DNA of 64,000 nt, taken from the NCBI GenBank assembly GCA_023411555.1, contig JAEYOQ010000017.1:1-64000 (forward strand), read 5' to 3'. Below the pieces are notes generated by a model. That model made no database searches and was not told where the DNA came from. It was given only the letters and a program-made list of their open reading frames with translations. This document shows, in pieces, positions 34,661 to 42,894 of the stretch (its first letter is position 1; every line of letters starts with the position of its first letter). The position numbers and the translations under genes were made by a program. Origin of the DNA: Bacillota bacterium (GTDB lineage: Bacteria > Bacillota > Clostridia > Lachnospirales > Lachnospiraceae).

Positions 34661-34705
34661 GATTTACTTCCTCCTTATATTAAAATATTATCCTGTTTCG
34701 CTACC

Positions 34706-35242
34706 TCATCTCTTGCCTGTCTGATCCACAAGATACTCCTTTTGATGAAATCCCAATAAGCCAGCAATCATGGATACCGGGAACATCCGGATTTCACGGT
34801 TCAGCTTCGTCACGCTGTCATTGTATATAAGGCGGCTGGTACGTACCATTTTTTCAAAGGCTTCCACTGCGTCCATTGTCTTGATAAAATTCTGGTCTTC
34901 CCTTAATTCAGGGCATTGCTCCGTTACCATGGCTATCCTGACTAACGTTTCGGAAATTATCCCCTCTTGGCACAGCACATCCTCCGTCGTAGAGATTGCC
35001 GTAATTACATTTCTTCTTGATTTTATTGTTTCGATCAGTATTTCGCTTTCATGCCTGGCATAACCTTTTGTCAAATCCAAAAGAGCAGTTAATGCATCAA
35101 AGCGGCTTGATAGCTGCACCCCGATTTGAGTCATGGCATTGCTGATATTCTCATCAAGCACCACCAGTTTACGTTGCGTAGAGATTACCCATAGAACAAT
35201 TAGTGCAGCAACTGCGATGACTGCGATGAAAGTTGGCAGCAT
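34706..35242 (-). CDS. LemA family membrane-anchored protein
   Basis: This 178-residue protein has one N-terminal membrane anchor (about 4-20) and a long helical bundle. Typical LemA phrases are present: NAMTQIGVQLSSRFDALTAL, then NDSVTKLNREIRMFPVSMIA near the end. The molecular role of LemA proteins is not established. It is the first gene of the leftward group (LemA, SHOCT protein, clostripain-like lipoprotein) and is divergent from the LytTR regulator gene. The motif-A promoter sits in the shared upstream region. Confidence 0.88.
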   Translation of the reverse strand: MLPTFIAVIAVAALIVLWVISTQRKLVVLDENISNAMTQIGVQLSSRFDALTALLDLTKGYARHESEILIETIKSRRNVITAISTTEDVLCQEGIISETLVRIAMVTEQCPELREDQNFIKTMDAVEAFEKMVRTSRLIYNDSVTKLNREIRMFPVSMIAGLLGFHQKEYLVDQTGKR

Positions 35243-35298
35243 AGTAGAATCCTCCCTTGCTTCGTTTTTATGTAAATGTCACTTTTTCTCATGCTATC

Positions 35299-35370
35299 AA
35301 TCTATCACAATATTCTCTAAAAAAGACGTCCACTGCATGAAACATGTTTTTTTCTGCATGAAACATGTTT
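35299..35370 (-). promoter_or_regulatory. LytTR-type promoter motif A (LemA operon)
   Basis: The 17-bp word CTGCATGAAACATGTTT occurs at 35333-35349 and exactly again at 35354-35370 (period 21 bp). On the minus strand 26 bp separate TTTCATGCA from TGATAGATT (AATCTATCA at 35299-35307). It is the most perfect of three matching sites and lies in the divergent gap in front of the LytTR regulator gene. Confidence 0.7.
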
Positions 35371-35474
35371 ATATGCTTTGAGGGGAGGAATCATATTTTT
35401 TATGTTATAGTTTCGGTTCATTGATTTTTATGTTAAACTAATCATAGAGAACAATAAACATGGAGGGATGATTT

Positions 35475-36200
35475 ATGCTACAGATTGCGGTCTGTGATGA
35501 CAATATTGATGAGCTATCCAATATGGTCCAACTCATAAACCTATACCGATCATCAAAGAATCTAAGTTGCGAATATGCCGTCTTTCCAAATGGGTTTGAT
35601 CTAGTTTCTGTACTAGAAAAGGGAAAACGGTTCGATATATACTGTCTGGATATTATTATGCCAGGCTTTACCGGCATTGATGTTGCAAAGGAAATTCGTT
35701 CTTTTGATAAGACTGCACCGATTTTGTTCTTTACCTCATCACCGGAATATGCTTTGGAAAGCTATTCCGTGAAGGCCATCAACTATGTACTAAAGCCGAT
35801 CACCAAAGAAAAACTATTCTTCTCCTTAGACGAGATAGTGGAGCAGATGAATGTGGAAAAAAATGAGGATTCGATTATTGTAAAGAGTAACGAGGGCATT
35901 CAGAAAATACTAATCTCCAATCTGGTTTTTGCAGAGGTCATTGGCAGAAATGTATTGTATCACCTTCTATCCGGTAAGGTAATTGAATGCACAGAAGCCT
36001 TTTCCTCTGCCTGCAATAATCTCATGAGATACGGATGTTTTATCAAGCCCCACCGCTCCTATCTTGTGAATATGCAATATATTGATACCATTGAAAATCA
36101 TCAAGTGACCTTGCAGACTCTTACCTCTATCCCTGTCGCACAGGGCAAGGCACGGGAGATTAAACAACAATACCTAGATTATCAAATGGGAGGGGAATAA
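35475..36200 (+). CDS. LytTR-family response regulator (AgrA-like)
   Basis: This 241-residue protein has an N-terminal receiver domain with the acidic pair DD at 9-10, the phospho-acceptor Asp in YCLDIIMPG (about residue 59), Thr/Ser in FFTSSPEY and Lys in VLKPI. A LytTR DNA-binding domain follows (about 135-238: SIIVKSNEGIQKILISNLVFAE...FIKPHRSYLVNMQYI). LytTR proteins bind pairs of direct repeats about 21 bp apart, matching the three motifs found nearby. Its stop codon is 8 bp before the kinase start. GGAGGGATGATTT precedes the ATG. Confidence 0.93.
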   Translation: MLQIAVCDDNIDELSNMVQLINLYRSSKNLSCEYAVFPNGFDLVSVLEKGKRFDIYCLDIIMPGFTGIDVAKEIRSFDKTAPILFFTSSPEYALESYSVKAINYVLKPITKEKLFFSLDEIVEQMNVEKNEDSIIVKSNEGIQKILISNLVFAEVIGRNVLYHLLSGKVIECTEAFSSACNNLMRYGCFIKPHRSYLVNMQYIDTIENHQVTLQTLTSIPVAQGKAREIKQQYLDYQMGGE

Positions 36201-36208
36201 GGAAAAAA

Positions 36209-37480
36209 ATGATAGCTACTGTTATAGAATTCTCACGTTATTGGTTTGCCCTGCTATTCGGCATGGTTGGTGGAGTCAGTTTCGCCGGTATGCCACGTAC
36301 ACGAAAAAATTACCTGGCTGTGGGGTGCTTTACCGTTGTTATATTTATTATCCAAGTTCTATGCTTGTTTCGCTTTGGCATGGACTTCACGTGGAAAATA
36401 TACCCACTACTGACCCATTTACCGATTGCTGCTTTTATCGCCTTGTACTTAAAACGCTCGTGGCTAATTTCGATCACTAGTATGTTTACTATGTTTCTGT
36501 GTTGCCAGCCACCCCGTTGGATTGGCAGTGTGGCAGGAGATGTATTTGACAGTGTGTCCATGAACCATTTGGGTTATATTGGATCGGTATGTCTGATATA
36601 CTATTTCCTGCATAAATATGTGGCCGAATCGGTTTGGCATCTGATCGAACGCTCTGTTAAATCCTGTCTACTATTTGGTGCCATACCAGCTGTATACTAT
36701 TTCTTCGACTATACCACCACTGTTTATACCGATTTTTTGTACAGTGGAACACGAGTGGCTGTACAGTTCATGCCCTTCGTGACCTCGGCCTTCTATTTTG
36801 TGTTTGTCCTCCTTTACTACGATGAGACACAAAGACAGGCACGTACCCAGCGAGAGCGAGATATGCTGGATGCCCAGTTTAAGCAAGCGCAAACAGAATT
36901 TTCTTCTCTGCTTCAGATACAGCAGAATGCCGCAGCTTATCGCCACGATATGCGCCACCATTTTGCTCTGCTACAGGGTTTGGCATCCAAGGATCGTACA
37001 GAGGAAATCAAAGAATATCTACGGGCTGCCCAGTCCGATATTGACACCATCACGCCTCTACGCTTTTGCGAAAACGAAACCGTCAATCTGATTTTGTCCT
37101 CCTTCAGCGCCAAAGCCAAGCAGTCGGAAATCATGATGACGGTGGATGTTAAGCTACCTGACGCGCTACCCTTTAGTGACACTGAGCTTTGCTCCCTCTT
37201 ATCAAATGCTTTGGAAAATGCAATAAATGCTTGCAATAATATAGAAAACAGTAATTCTCGCCATATCAAGTTGCGTATGTTTTCCAAGAATAATAAGCTG
37301 TGCATTGATATCCGGAACACTTATCAGACTGAACCCATATTCCATCAGGGCCTACCTGTATCAAAGGATGAGGGCCATGGCTATGGTACAAAAAGTATGG
37401 TTCATATCATAGAAAAGCACGGCGGTATATGCCAGTTTTCGATCAAGGATGGGCTCTTTACCTTTCAAGCCACTACATAA
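36209..37480 (+). CDS. GHKL sensor histidine kinase (AgrC-like)
   Basis: This 423-residue membrane kinase has about six N-terminal membrane segments (about 1-205) and a coiled-coil linker. The likely phospho-acceptor His is in AAYRHDMRHH (about 248). A GHKL ATPase domain follows with N-box LLSNALENAINAC and G-box GHGYGTKSM. It is the partner of the upstream LytTR regulator. No agrB or agrD-like gene lies nearby, so the signal is unknown; a peptide or cell-envelope cue is possible. A convergent terminator follows. Confidence 0.93.
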   Translation: MIATVIEFSRYWFALLFGMVGGVSFAGMPRTRKNYLAVGCFTVVIFIIQVLCLFRFGMDFTWKIYPLLTHLPIAAFIALYLKRSWLISITSMFTMFLCCQPPRWIGSVAGDVFDSVSMNHLGYIGSVCLIYYFLHKYVAESVWHLIERSVKSCLLFGAIPAVYYFFDYTTTVYTDFLYSGTRVAVQFMPFVTSAFYFVFVLLYYDETQRQARTQRERDMLDAQFKQAQTEFSSLLQIQQNAAAYRHDMRHHFALLQGLASKDRTEEIKEYLRAAQSDIDTITPLRFCENETVNLILSSFSAKAKQSEIMMTVDVKLPDALPFSDTELCSLLSNALENAINACNNIENSNSRHIKLRMFSKNNKLCIDIRNTYQTEPIFHQGLPVSKDEGHGYGTKSMVHIIEKHGGICQFSIKDGLFTFQATT

Positions 37481-37486
37481 AAGAAT

Positions 37487-37525
37487 CAAGGGTTCCGGAG
37501 GCTGTTAAAATCTCCGGAACCCTTG
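37487..37525. terminator. Convergent terminator between kinase and ABC exporter
   Basis: CAAGGGTTCCGGAG and CTCCGGAACCCTTG form a perfect 14-bp stem around GCTGTTAAAAT. It can serve the plus-strand kinase and the minus-strand exporter operon. Confidence 0.8.
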
Positions 37526-37547
37526 TTGTCTCTCTAGCATGATGTAA

Positions 37548-39464
37548 TTATTCTAACTCAAGTCCACCAGTGTAGAGCTGATAATATCTTCCCTTTTGCT
37601 TAACTAAGGTCTCATGATTACCACGCTCAATAATCCTTCCCTGCTCCAGTACCATAATTACATCGGAATTCTGAATGGTTGATAGTCGATGGGCGATAAC
37701 AAAGACGGTTCTACCCTCCATGAGCTTATCCATACCCTCCTGTACCAGTTTCTCCGTTCTTGTATCAATACTGGAGGTAGCCTCATCGAGAATTAAAACC
37801 GGAGGATCTGCAATAGCAGCACGAGCGATGGATAGCAGCTGTCGTTGTCCCTGAGAAAGGTTTGCTCCATCCCCGGTCAACATGGTATCGTAGCCTTGGG
37901 GTAAATGCTTAATAAAGAGATCCGCATTGGCAAGCTTTGCTGCTGCATATACCTCCTCATCTGTGGCATCCAATTTACCGTAGCGAATATTATCTGCTAC
38001 CGTACCGGTGAATAGATGAGTATCCTGAAGCACGATACCTAAGCTCTTTCTTAAGTCATCTTTCTTAATCTTATTAATATTAATGCCATCATATCGTATC
38101 TTACCGTCCTGTATATCGTAGAAACGGTTTATCAAATTGGTAATCGTAGTCTTTCCGGCACCGGTTGCTCCGACAAAAGCCACCTTTTCGCCGGGTCTAG
38201 CATATAATTCAATATCATGAAGTACAATCTTCTCATCGCTATAACCAAAATCAACCTTATCGAATACCACGTCACCCAGTAATCTGGTGTAGGTTACTCT
38301 ACCATCGGAATGAGGATGCTTCCATGCCCAGATACCGGTTCTTTCCTTCACTTCTATCAGGTTACCCTTTTGATCTTCTCTGGCATTCACTAGTGTTACA
38401 TATCCTTCATCGCATTCTGGCTCAGCATCCAGCAAGCGGAATACTCGTTCCGCACCGGCTAGTGCCATAACGATGGAATTAAACTGCTGAGAAATCTGTG
38501 ATACCGGCTGATTAAAGGTTCTTGTTAACTGGAGGAAGGCTGCCAGACCACCAATAGTAAAGGCATTAATTCCGTAGATTGCCAGGGCAGCACCTAACAT
38601 TGCAATAAGAACATAGTTGATGTATCCTATGTTACCCATGATAGGCATCATGATATTTGCATATTTATTAGCATTGTTGGCATTTTCGAATAATTCCTCA
38701 TTTAGCTTACTGAATCTCTCTTTTGATTCCTCCTCATAGCAGAATACCTTAACTACCTTTTGACCTTCCATCATTTCCTCAATATAGCCATTGAGAGCTC
38801 CAATGGATTTCTGCTGATTTCTAAAGTTAACGGCACTCATACCGCCGATCTTTTTCGTGATAGTAAGCATCATGATTACCATAAGCAGTACTACCAGAGT
38901 CAGAGGAATACTTAACACAATCATCGAGACTAATACCGTAACGATTGTAATAACTGAGGACAACAGCTGGGGGATACTTTGTGATATCATTTGTCTCAGC
39001 GTATCCACGTCATTGGTATACAAGCTCATGATCTCCCCATGAGGGTTCGTATCAAAGAACTTGATCGGCAATTTTTCCATATGCTCAAACATATCATCTC
39101 GAACACTTTTTAAGGTTCCTTGTGTGATATAGATCATAATCCGATTATATAAAAAGGTAGATAATACGCCTACCAGATAAATGAGAGCCATTACCAGGAT
39201 CGCACTTAACAAGGGGCCGTAATCAACCGCATCCTGATTAAGATAGGGAACAATATAATCATCAATTACATTCTTTATAAAAATAGTTCCTGCCACATTG
39301 GCAAGTGAGCTTACAATAATAAAGATAACAACACCGATACTTTTAAGTTTATTTTTCTTTAATACATATAGCAAAAGTCTCTTTAATACCTTTATATTAT
39401 CTTTATTTAACTTCTTCTTTGGCATCTTATTCATGTTGCCACCTTGCTTCTTCTCATTACTCAT
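37548..39464 (-). CDS. ABC exporter half-transporter with canonical ATPase site
   Basis: This is a 638-residue fused membrane-ATPase half-transporter. Six membrane segments lie at about 30-350, and the ATPase domain contains Walker A GATGAGKTT, signature LSQGQRQ, Walker B VLILDEATS with catalytic Glu and switch His in IAHRLS. An insert of about 30 residues sits just before the ATPase domain. It overlaps the upstream half-transporter by 8 bp. The two together form a heterodimeric exporter of the BmrCD/LmrCD type. An internal start at MNKMPKKK (39434), with AAGGTGG upstream, is an alternative. Confidence 0.93.
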   Translation of the reverse strand: MSNEKKQGGNMNKMPKKKLNKDNIKVLKRLLLYVLKKNKLKSIGVVIFIIVSSLANVAGTIFIKNVIDDYIVPYLNQDAVDYGPLLSAILVMALIYLVGVLSTFLYNRIMIYITQGTLKSVRDDMFEHMEKLPIKFFDTNPHGEIMSLYTNDVDTLRQMISQSIPQLLSSVITIVTVLVSMIVLSIPLTLVVLLMVIMMLTITKKIGGMSAVNFRNQQKSIGALNGYIEEMMEGQKVVKVFCYEEESKERFSKLNEELFENANNANKYANIMMPIMGNIGYINYVLIAMLGAALAIYGINAFTIGGLAAFLQLTRTFNQPVSQISQQFNSIVMALAGAERVFRLLDAEPECDEGYVTLVNAREDQKGNLIEVKERTGIWAWKHPHSDGRVTYTRLLGDVVFDKVDFGYSDEKIVLHDIELYARPGEKVAFVGATGAGKTTITNLINRFYDIQDGKIRYDGININKIKKDDLRKSLGIVLQDTHLFTGTVADNIRYGKLDATDEEVYAAAKLANADLFIKHLPQGYDTMLTGDGANLSQGQRQLLSIARAAIADPPVLILDEATSSIDTRTEKLVQEGMDKLMEGRTVFVIAHRLSTIQNSDVIMVLEQGRIIERGNHETLVKQKGRYYQLYTGGLELE

Positions 39465-41193
39465 CTTCCTGACCAGCTCCTTTCGTCTGAGATAAATATA
39501 CTTCCCGATAGATGCTGTTGCTCATAAGAAGCTCGTCGTGGGTACCAAAGCCATCGATTTTGCCATCATTGATTACAATAATTTTATCCGCACTCTCTAT
39601 GGATGAGATTCTCTGAGCTATGATAATCTTTGTTGTACCTGGTATTTCTTCCTTTAGAGCTTTTCTGATTTTAGCGTCTGTCTTCGTATCCACTGCACTG
39701 GTAGAGTCATCAAAAATAAGAATCTTAGGCTTCTTCAGCAAAGCTCTTGCAATGCAAAGCCTCTGTTTTTGTCCACCGGATACATTGGTTCCTCCCTGCT
39801 CAATATAAGTATCATATTGCTTAGGAAAGCTCTCAATAAATTCCTGTGCCTGAGCATGCTCGCAGGCCTTTCTGATCTCCTCATCCGTTGCAGCCTTATT
39901 GCCCCAACGAAGATTCTCCTTGATGGTGCCGGAGAACAATACATTCTTTTGCAATACCATGGAGACCTCATTGCGCAGGGTATCCATATCATAATTTCTT
40001 ACATCAACTCCACCGACCTCGATCGTGCCTCTTGTTGTATCATAAAGTCTGGGAATCAGCTGAACCAGGGAGCTTTTCGCGCTACCGGTACCACCGATAA
40101 TACCTATAGTTTCACCGGCATTGATCTTTAGATTAATATTCTCAAGTACCAGCTTGTTGACATCATTGCTATAACTAAAATCGACATTCTTAAATTCAAT
40201 GGAACCATCCGGAACTTCATAGATAGGGTTCGATCCATTGGTTAAATTACTCTCCTCTGCCAGTACTTCGTAGATTCTTTCCATAGAGGCTCTCGACATA
40301 ACAACCATAACAAAGACCATGGATACAATCATTAAGCTGATCAGGATATTGCCGGTATAGGTAAACATACTCATTAGTTCACCCGTTGCCATCCGACCCT
40401 TAAGAATTAGATGTGCACCAAGCCAGGAAAGTAATAGGTTGCAGGTATACATGGTAAACTGCATAGCAGGTGTATTGATTAATAACAATTTTTCTGCACT
40501 AGAGAAGCCAGTATACAAAGATGTTGATGCTTTATGAAATTTGCTAATCTCATAATCTTCTCTTACATATGCCTTCACAACACGGATACCGGTGAGATTC
40601 TCCTGAACACTAGCATTCAAATCATCGTACTTTTTAAAGGTACGTTGAAAATGCACATGCGCCCGTGTCATGATAAGGTATAAAACAACACTTAAGAATA
40701 TGATTGCTCCTAAAAATATCAGAGCCAGTTCCGAATTGATATAGAAAGACATGATTAAAGCCGAAATCAACATAATCGGAGCTCTTACCAACACTCTGAT
40801 ACACATCTGATATGCATTCTGTACATTGGTAACGTCTGTGGTTAATCTGGTCACCAAGCTTGAGGTTGAAAACTTATCGATATTGGAAAAAGAGTAGGAC
40901 TGTATCTTATCATACATCGCCTTCCTTAGATTCTTCGAAAATCCAGTGCTTGCTCTTGCAGCCGTCTTTCCAGAGGTTACACCAAAATACAATGCTAATA
41001 AAGATGATATCAGCATAATGACTCCGATTTTTACTACATATTTAATATCCCCATTGGCCAGACCAACATCTACTATCTTCGCCATTAATAATGGGATAAT
41101 AACCTCCATTATTACTTCGAGAATCACATAAATAGGAGTTAGAATCGAATCTTTTCGGTATTCTCCCACATTCTTCAGTAATTTTTTTAACAT
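39457..41193 (-). CDS. ABC exporter half-transporter with degenerate ATPase site
   Basis: This 578-residue partner has the same layout, but its ATPase domain carries the substitutions expected of the non-catalytic half of heterodimeric exporters. The Walker B Glu is Asp (LIFDDSTS) and the switch His is Gln (IIIAQRIS). Walker A (GGTGSAKSS) and signature (VSGGQKQR) remain. It follows the MarR regulator gene by 95 bp, indicating a regulated multidrug or peptide export operon. The substrate is unknown. Confidence 0.93.
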   Translation of the reverse strand: MLKKLLKNVGEYRKDSILTPIYVILEVIMEVIIPLLMAKIVDVGLANGDIKYVVKIGVIMLISSLLALYFGVTSGKTAARASTGFSKNLRKAMYDKIQSYSFSNIDKFSTSSLVTRLTTDVTNVQNAYQMCIRVLVRAPIMLISALIMSFYINSELALIFLGAIIFLSVVLYLIMTRAHVHFQRTFKKYDDLNASVQENLTGIRVVKAYVREDYEISKFHKASTSLYTGFSSAEKLLLINTPAMQFTMYTCNLLLSWLGAHLILKGRMATGELMSMFTYTGNILISLMIVSMVFVMVVMSRASMERIYEVLAEESNLTNGSNPIYEVPDGSIEFKNVDFSYSNDVNKLVLENINLKINAGETIGIIGGTGSAKSSLVQLIPRLYDTTRGTIEVGGVDVRNYDMDTLRNEVSMVLQKNVLFSGTIKENLRWGNKAATDEEIRKACEHAQAQEFIESFPKQYDTYIEQGGTNVSGGQKQRLCIARALLKKPKILIFDDSTSAVDTKTDAKIRKALKEEIPGTTKIIIAQRISSIESADKIIVINDGKIDGFGTHDELLMSNSIYREVYLSQTKGAGQEDE

Positions 41194-41288
41194 CGTATCA
41201 CTCTCCTATTAAATAAATAAAATAGACATGGCTTAAATATCGCAGCCAGTTCCATCTGTGTGCATTATTAAATGATATTTACAAGGAA

Positions 41289-41732
41289 TTACGCATCTAA
41301 AGCCCCATGTAACTTATCTAATAAATAAAACAATTCCTCTAATTCTTCTGGAGTATAGACATCATTTAGCGCTCCCTCCACTGCTAAAATGCTCTGTCTT
41401 AATATCTCATGAATTCCTATCCCTTTATCGGTAAGCAGAATTTTCTTCAACCGAGCATCCTCATCCACACTGACCCTCGAGATGTACCCGTTTTTCTCCA
41501 GAAGCTGTAGTGTGTTAGTGACAGAGGACCTTCGAATATCAAACTCCACCTCAATATCCTTTTGATATACATCACGAAACCTAGATTGACGATACACATA
41601 ACCGATAATTCTGGCCTGTGAGCTCGACACTTCCATTCCTCTTTGATTTAGCTCGTTCTCAACTTTTCTGCGAACCAGATTAGATAAGATCCTCAACTTC
41701 TTACCAATGTGTCTTTCTTCTCTCTCTATCAT
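41289..41732 (-). CDS. MarR-family transcriptional regulator
   Basis: This 147-residue winged-helix protein shows the MarR recognition helix region (EVEFDIRRSSVTNTLQLLEKNG, about 65-85) and the wing DARLKKILLTDKG. As first gene of the exporter operon it probably represses itself and the two transporter genes. A perfect 16-bp palindrome sits directly before its ribosome binding site (AAAAGGAGAAGTCAG). Confidence 0.92.
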   Translation of the reverse strand: MIEREERHIGKKLRILSNLVRRKVENELNQRGMEVSSSQARIIGYVYRQSRFRDVYQKDIEVEFDIRRSSVTNTLQLLEKNGYISRVSVDEDARLKKILLTDKGIGIHEILRQSILAVEGALNDVYTPEELEELFYLLDKLHGALDA

Positions 41733-41746
41733 CTGACTTCTCCTTT

Positions 41747-41762
41747 TGTTAGATACCTAACA
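41747..41762. promoter_or_regulatory. Candidate MarR operator
   Basis: TGTTAG ATAC CTAACA is a perfect inverted repeat only 15 bp upstream of the marR-type start codon. The place and size suit MarR autorepression. Confidence 0.6.
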
Positions 41763-41939
41763 TATATTAAGGGATAAAAGTATCACTGTCAATATGAAAA
41801 ATAAACTAATTTACTATAACTACTATTTCTTGCGGCCACTATAAAAATAAAAATGTATTCTGTAATATTCTCTTGTTCTTCTCTTGAGATATTGTTACAA
41901 TAATACCAAAATATACAATCAGATTAGGAGGTATACACA

Positions 41940-42788
41940 ATAGAGAATATAATATTTGCATTCTTACTTACCTTATTTGCCGGTCTCAGTACCGGTATCG
42001 GAAGTGCTCTGGCTTTCTTTACAAAAAAGAGTAATACTAAATTTTTATCCGTAAGCCTCGGATTTTCTGCCGGTGTTATGATATACATCTCTATGGTAGA
42101 AATCTATTTTAAGTCCAAGGACTTCCTTGTAGCTGAGTTAGGGCTAAGAACCGGCTCCTGGATCACTGTGATTTCTTTTTTTGGAGGAATGTTCTTTATT
42201 GCTCTCATCGATAAGCTGATACCCAGCGTAGAAAACCCTCATGAGATGCACTCCATAGAAGAGCTTCATATTGATAATCCAGAGGATAGCCATCACAATT
42301 CCATTAAGGTAAAGCATGAAATAGCAAAAAAGAATAATAAACTGTTACGTATGGGTGTCTTTACCGCCTTGGCTATCGCAATCCATAACTTTCCCGAAGG
42401 CTTAGCAACCTTCATATCAGCACTTCAGGAACCTGCCATTGCGATACCAATCGCTGTCGCAATTGCTCTACATAATATTCCTGAAGGTATCGCTGTATCG
42501 GTACCAATCTATTTTGCTACAGGAAGTAAGAAAAAAGCCTTTCTTTATTCCTTCCTGTCCGGTCTATCCGAGCCTGTAGGAGCTATTGTAGGTTATCTTA
42601 TCCTTATGCCGATCCTAAGCGATACGGTAATGGGAGTCATCTTTGGCATGGTTGCCGGAATTATGGTATATATCTCCCTTGATGAGCTCCTTCCCTCAGC
42701 CAGAGAGTACGGCGAGCATCATCTTTCTATCTACGGTATGGTATCAGGAATGATATTAATGGCAGTGAGCCTATTGCTTTTTATCTAA
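41940..42788 (+). CDS. zupT: ZIP-family metal transporter (ZupT-like), apparent AUA start
   Basis: ZIP proteins import zinc and other divalent metals. The first ATG (42078) would delete the first 46 residues, which include the conserved first helix (AFLLTLFAGLSTGIGSALAF). In frame, AGGAGG (41926-41931) lies 8 bases before ATA GAG AAT, where relatives read M-E-N. An in-frame TAG closes the frame just upstream and no ATG, GTG or TTG lies between. I therefore start at 41940 with AUA. The protein of 282 residues has eight membrane segments, a His-rich loop (DNPEDSHHNS) and the metal-site motifs HNFPEG and HNIPEG. The AUA start may be real or a sequence change. Confidence 0.85.
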   Translation: MENIIFAFLLTLFAGLSTGIGSALAFFTKKSNTKFLSVSLGFSAGVMIYISMVEIYFKSKDFLVAELGLRTGSWITVISFFGGMFFIALIDKLIPSVENPHEMHSIEELHIDNPEDSHHNSIKVKHEIAKKNNKLLRMGVFTALAIAIHNFPEGLATFISALQEPAIAIPIAVAIALHNIPEGIAVSVPIYFATGSKKKAFLYSFLSGLSEPVGAIVGYLILMPILSDTVMGVIFGMVAGIMVYISLDELLPSAREYGEHHLSIYGMVSGMILMAVSLLLFI

Positions 42789-42789
42789 A

Positions 42790-42824
42790 ACAATAGAAAG
42801 CACGCTTCGCGAACTTTCTATTGT
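42790..42824. terminator. Hairpin after zupT, member of a repeated hairpin family
   Basis: ACAATAGAAAG, then CACGCTTCGCGAA, then CTTTCTATTGT forms an 11-bp stem. A closely related hairpin occurs at 54488-54520 on the other strand. Confidence 0.7.
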
Positions 42825-42831
42825 CATGAAT

Positions 42832-42863
42832 AAAAAGAGACTGTTGTATACAGCCTCTTTTTA
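42832..42863 (-). terminator. Terminator after lacZ
   Basis: AAAAAGAGGCTGT and ACAGTCTCTTTTT pair around a short loop and end in a T-run on the minus strand. It also works on the plus strand, so it can end both convergent genes. Confidence 0.8.
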
Positions 42864-42894
42864 TTATGTCGTGCCACAGGTAATCCGGCACATA

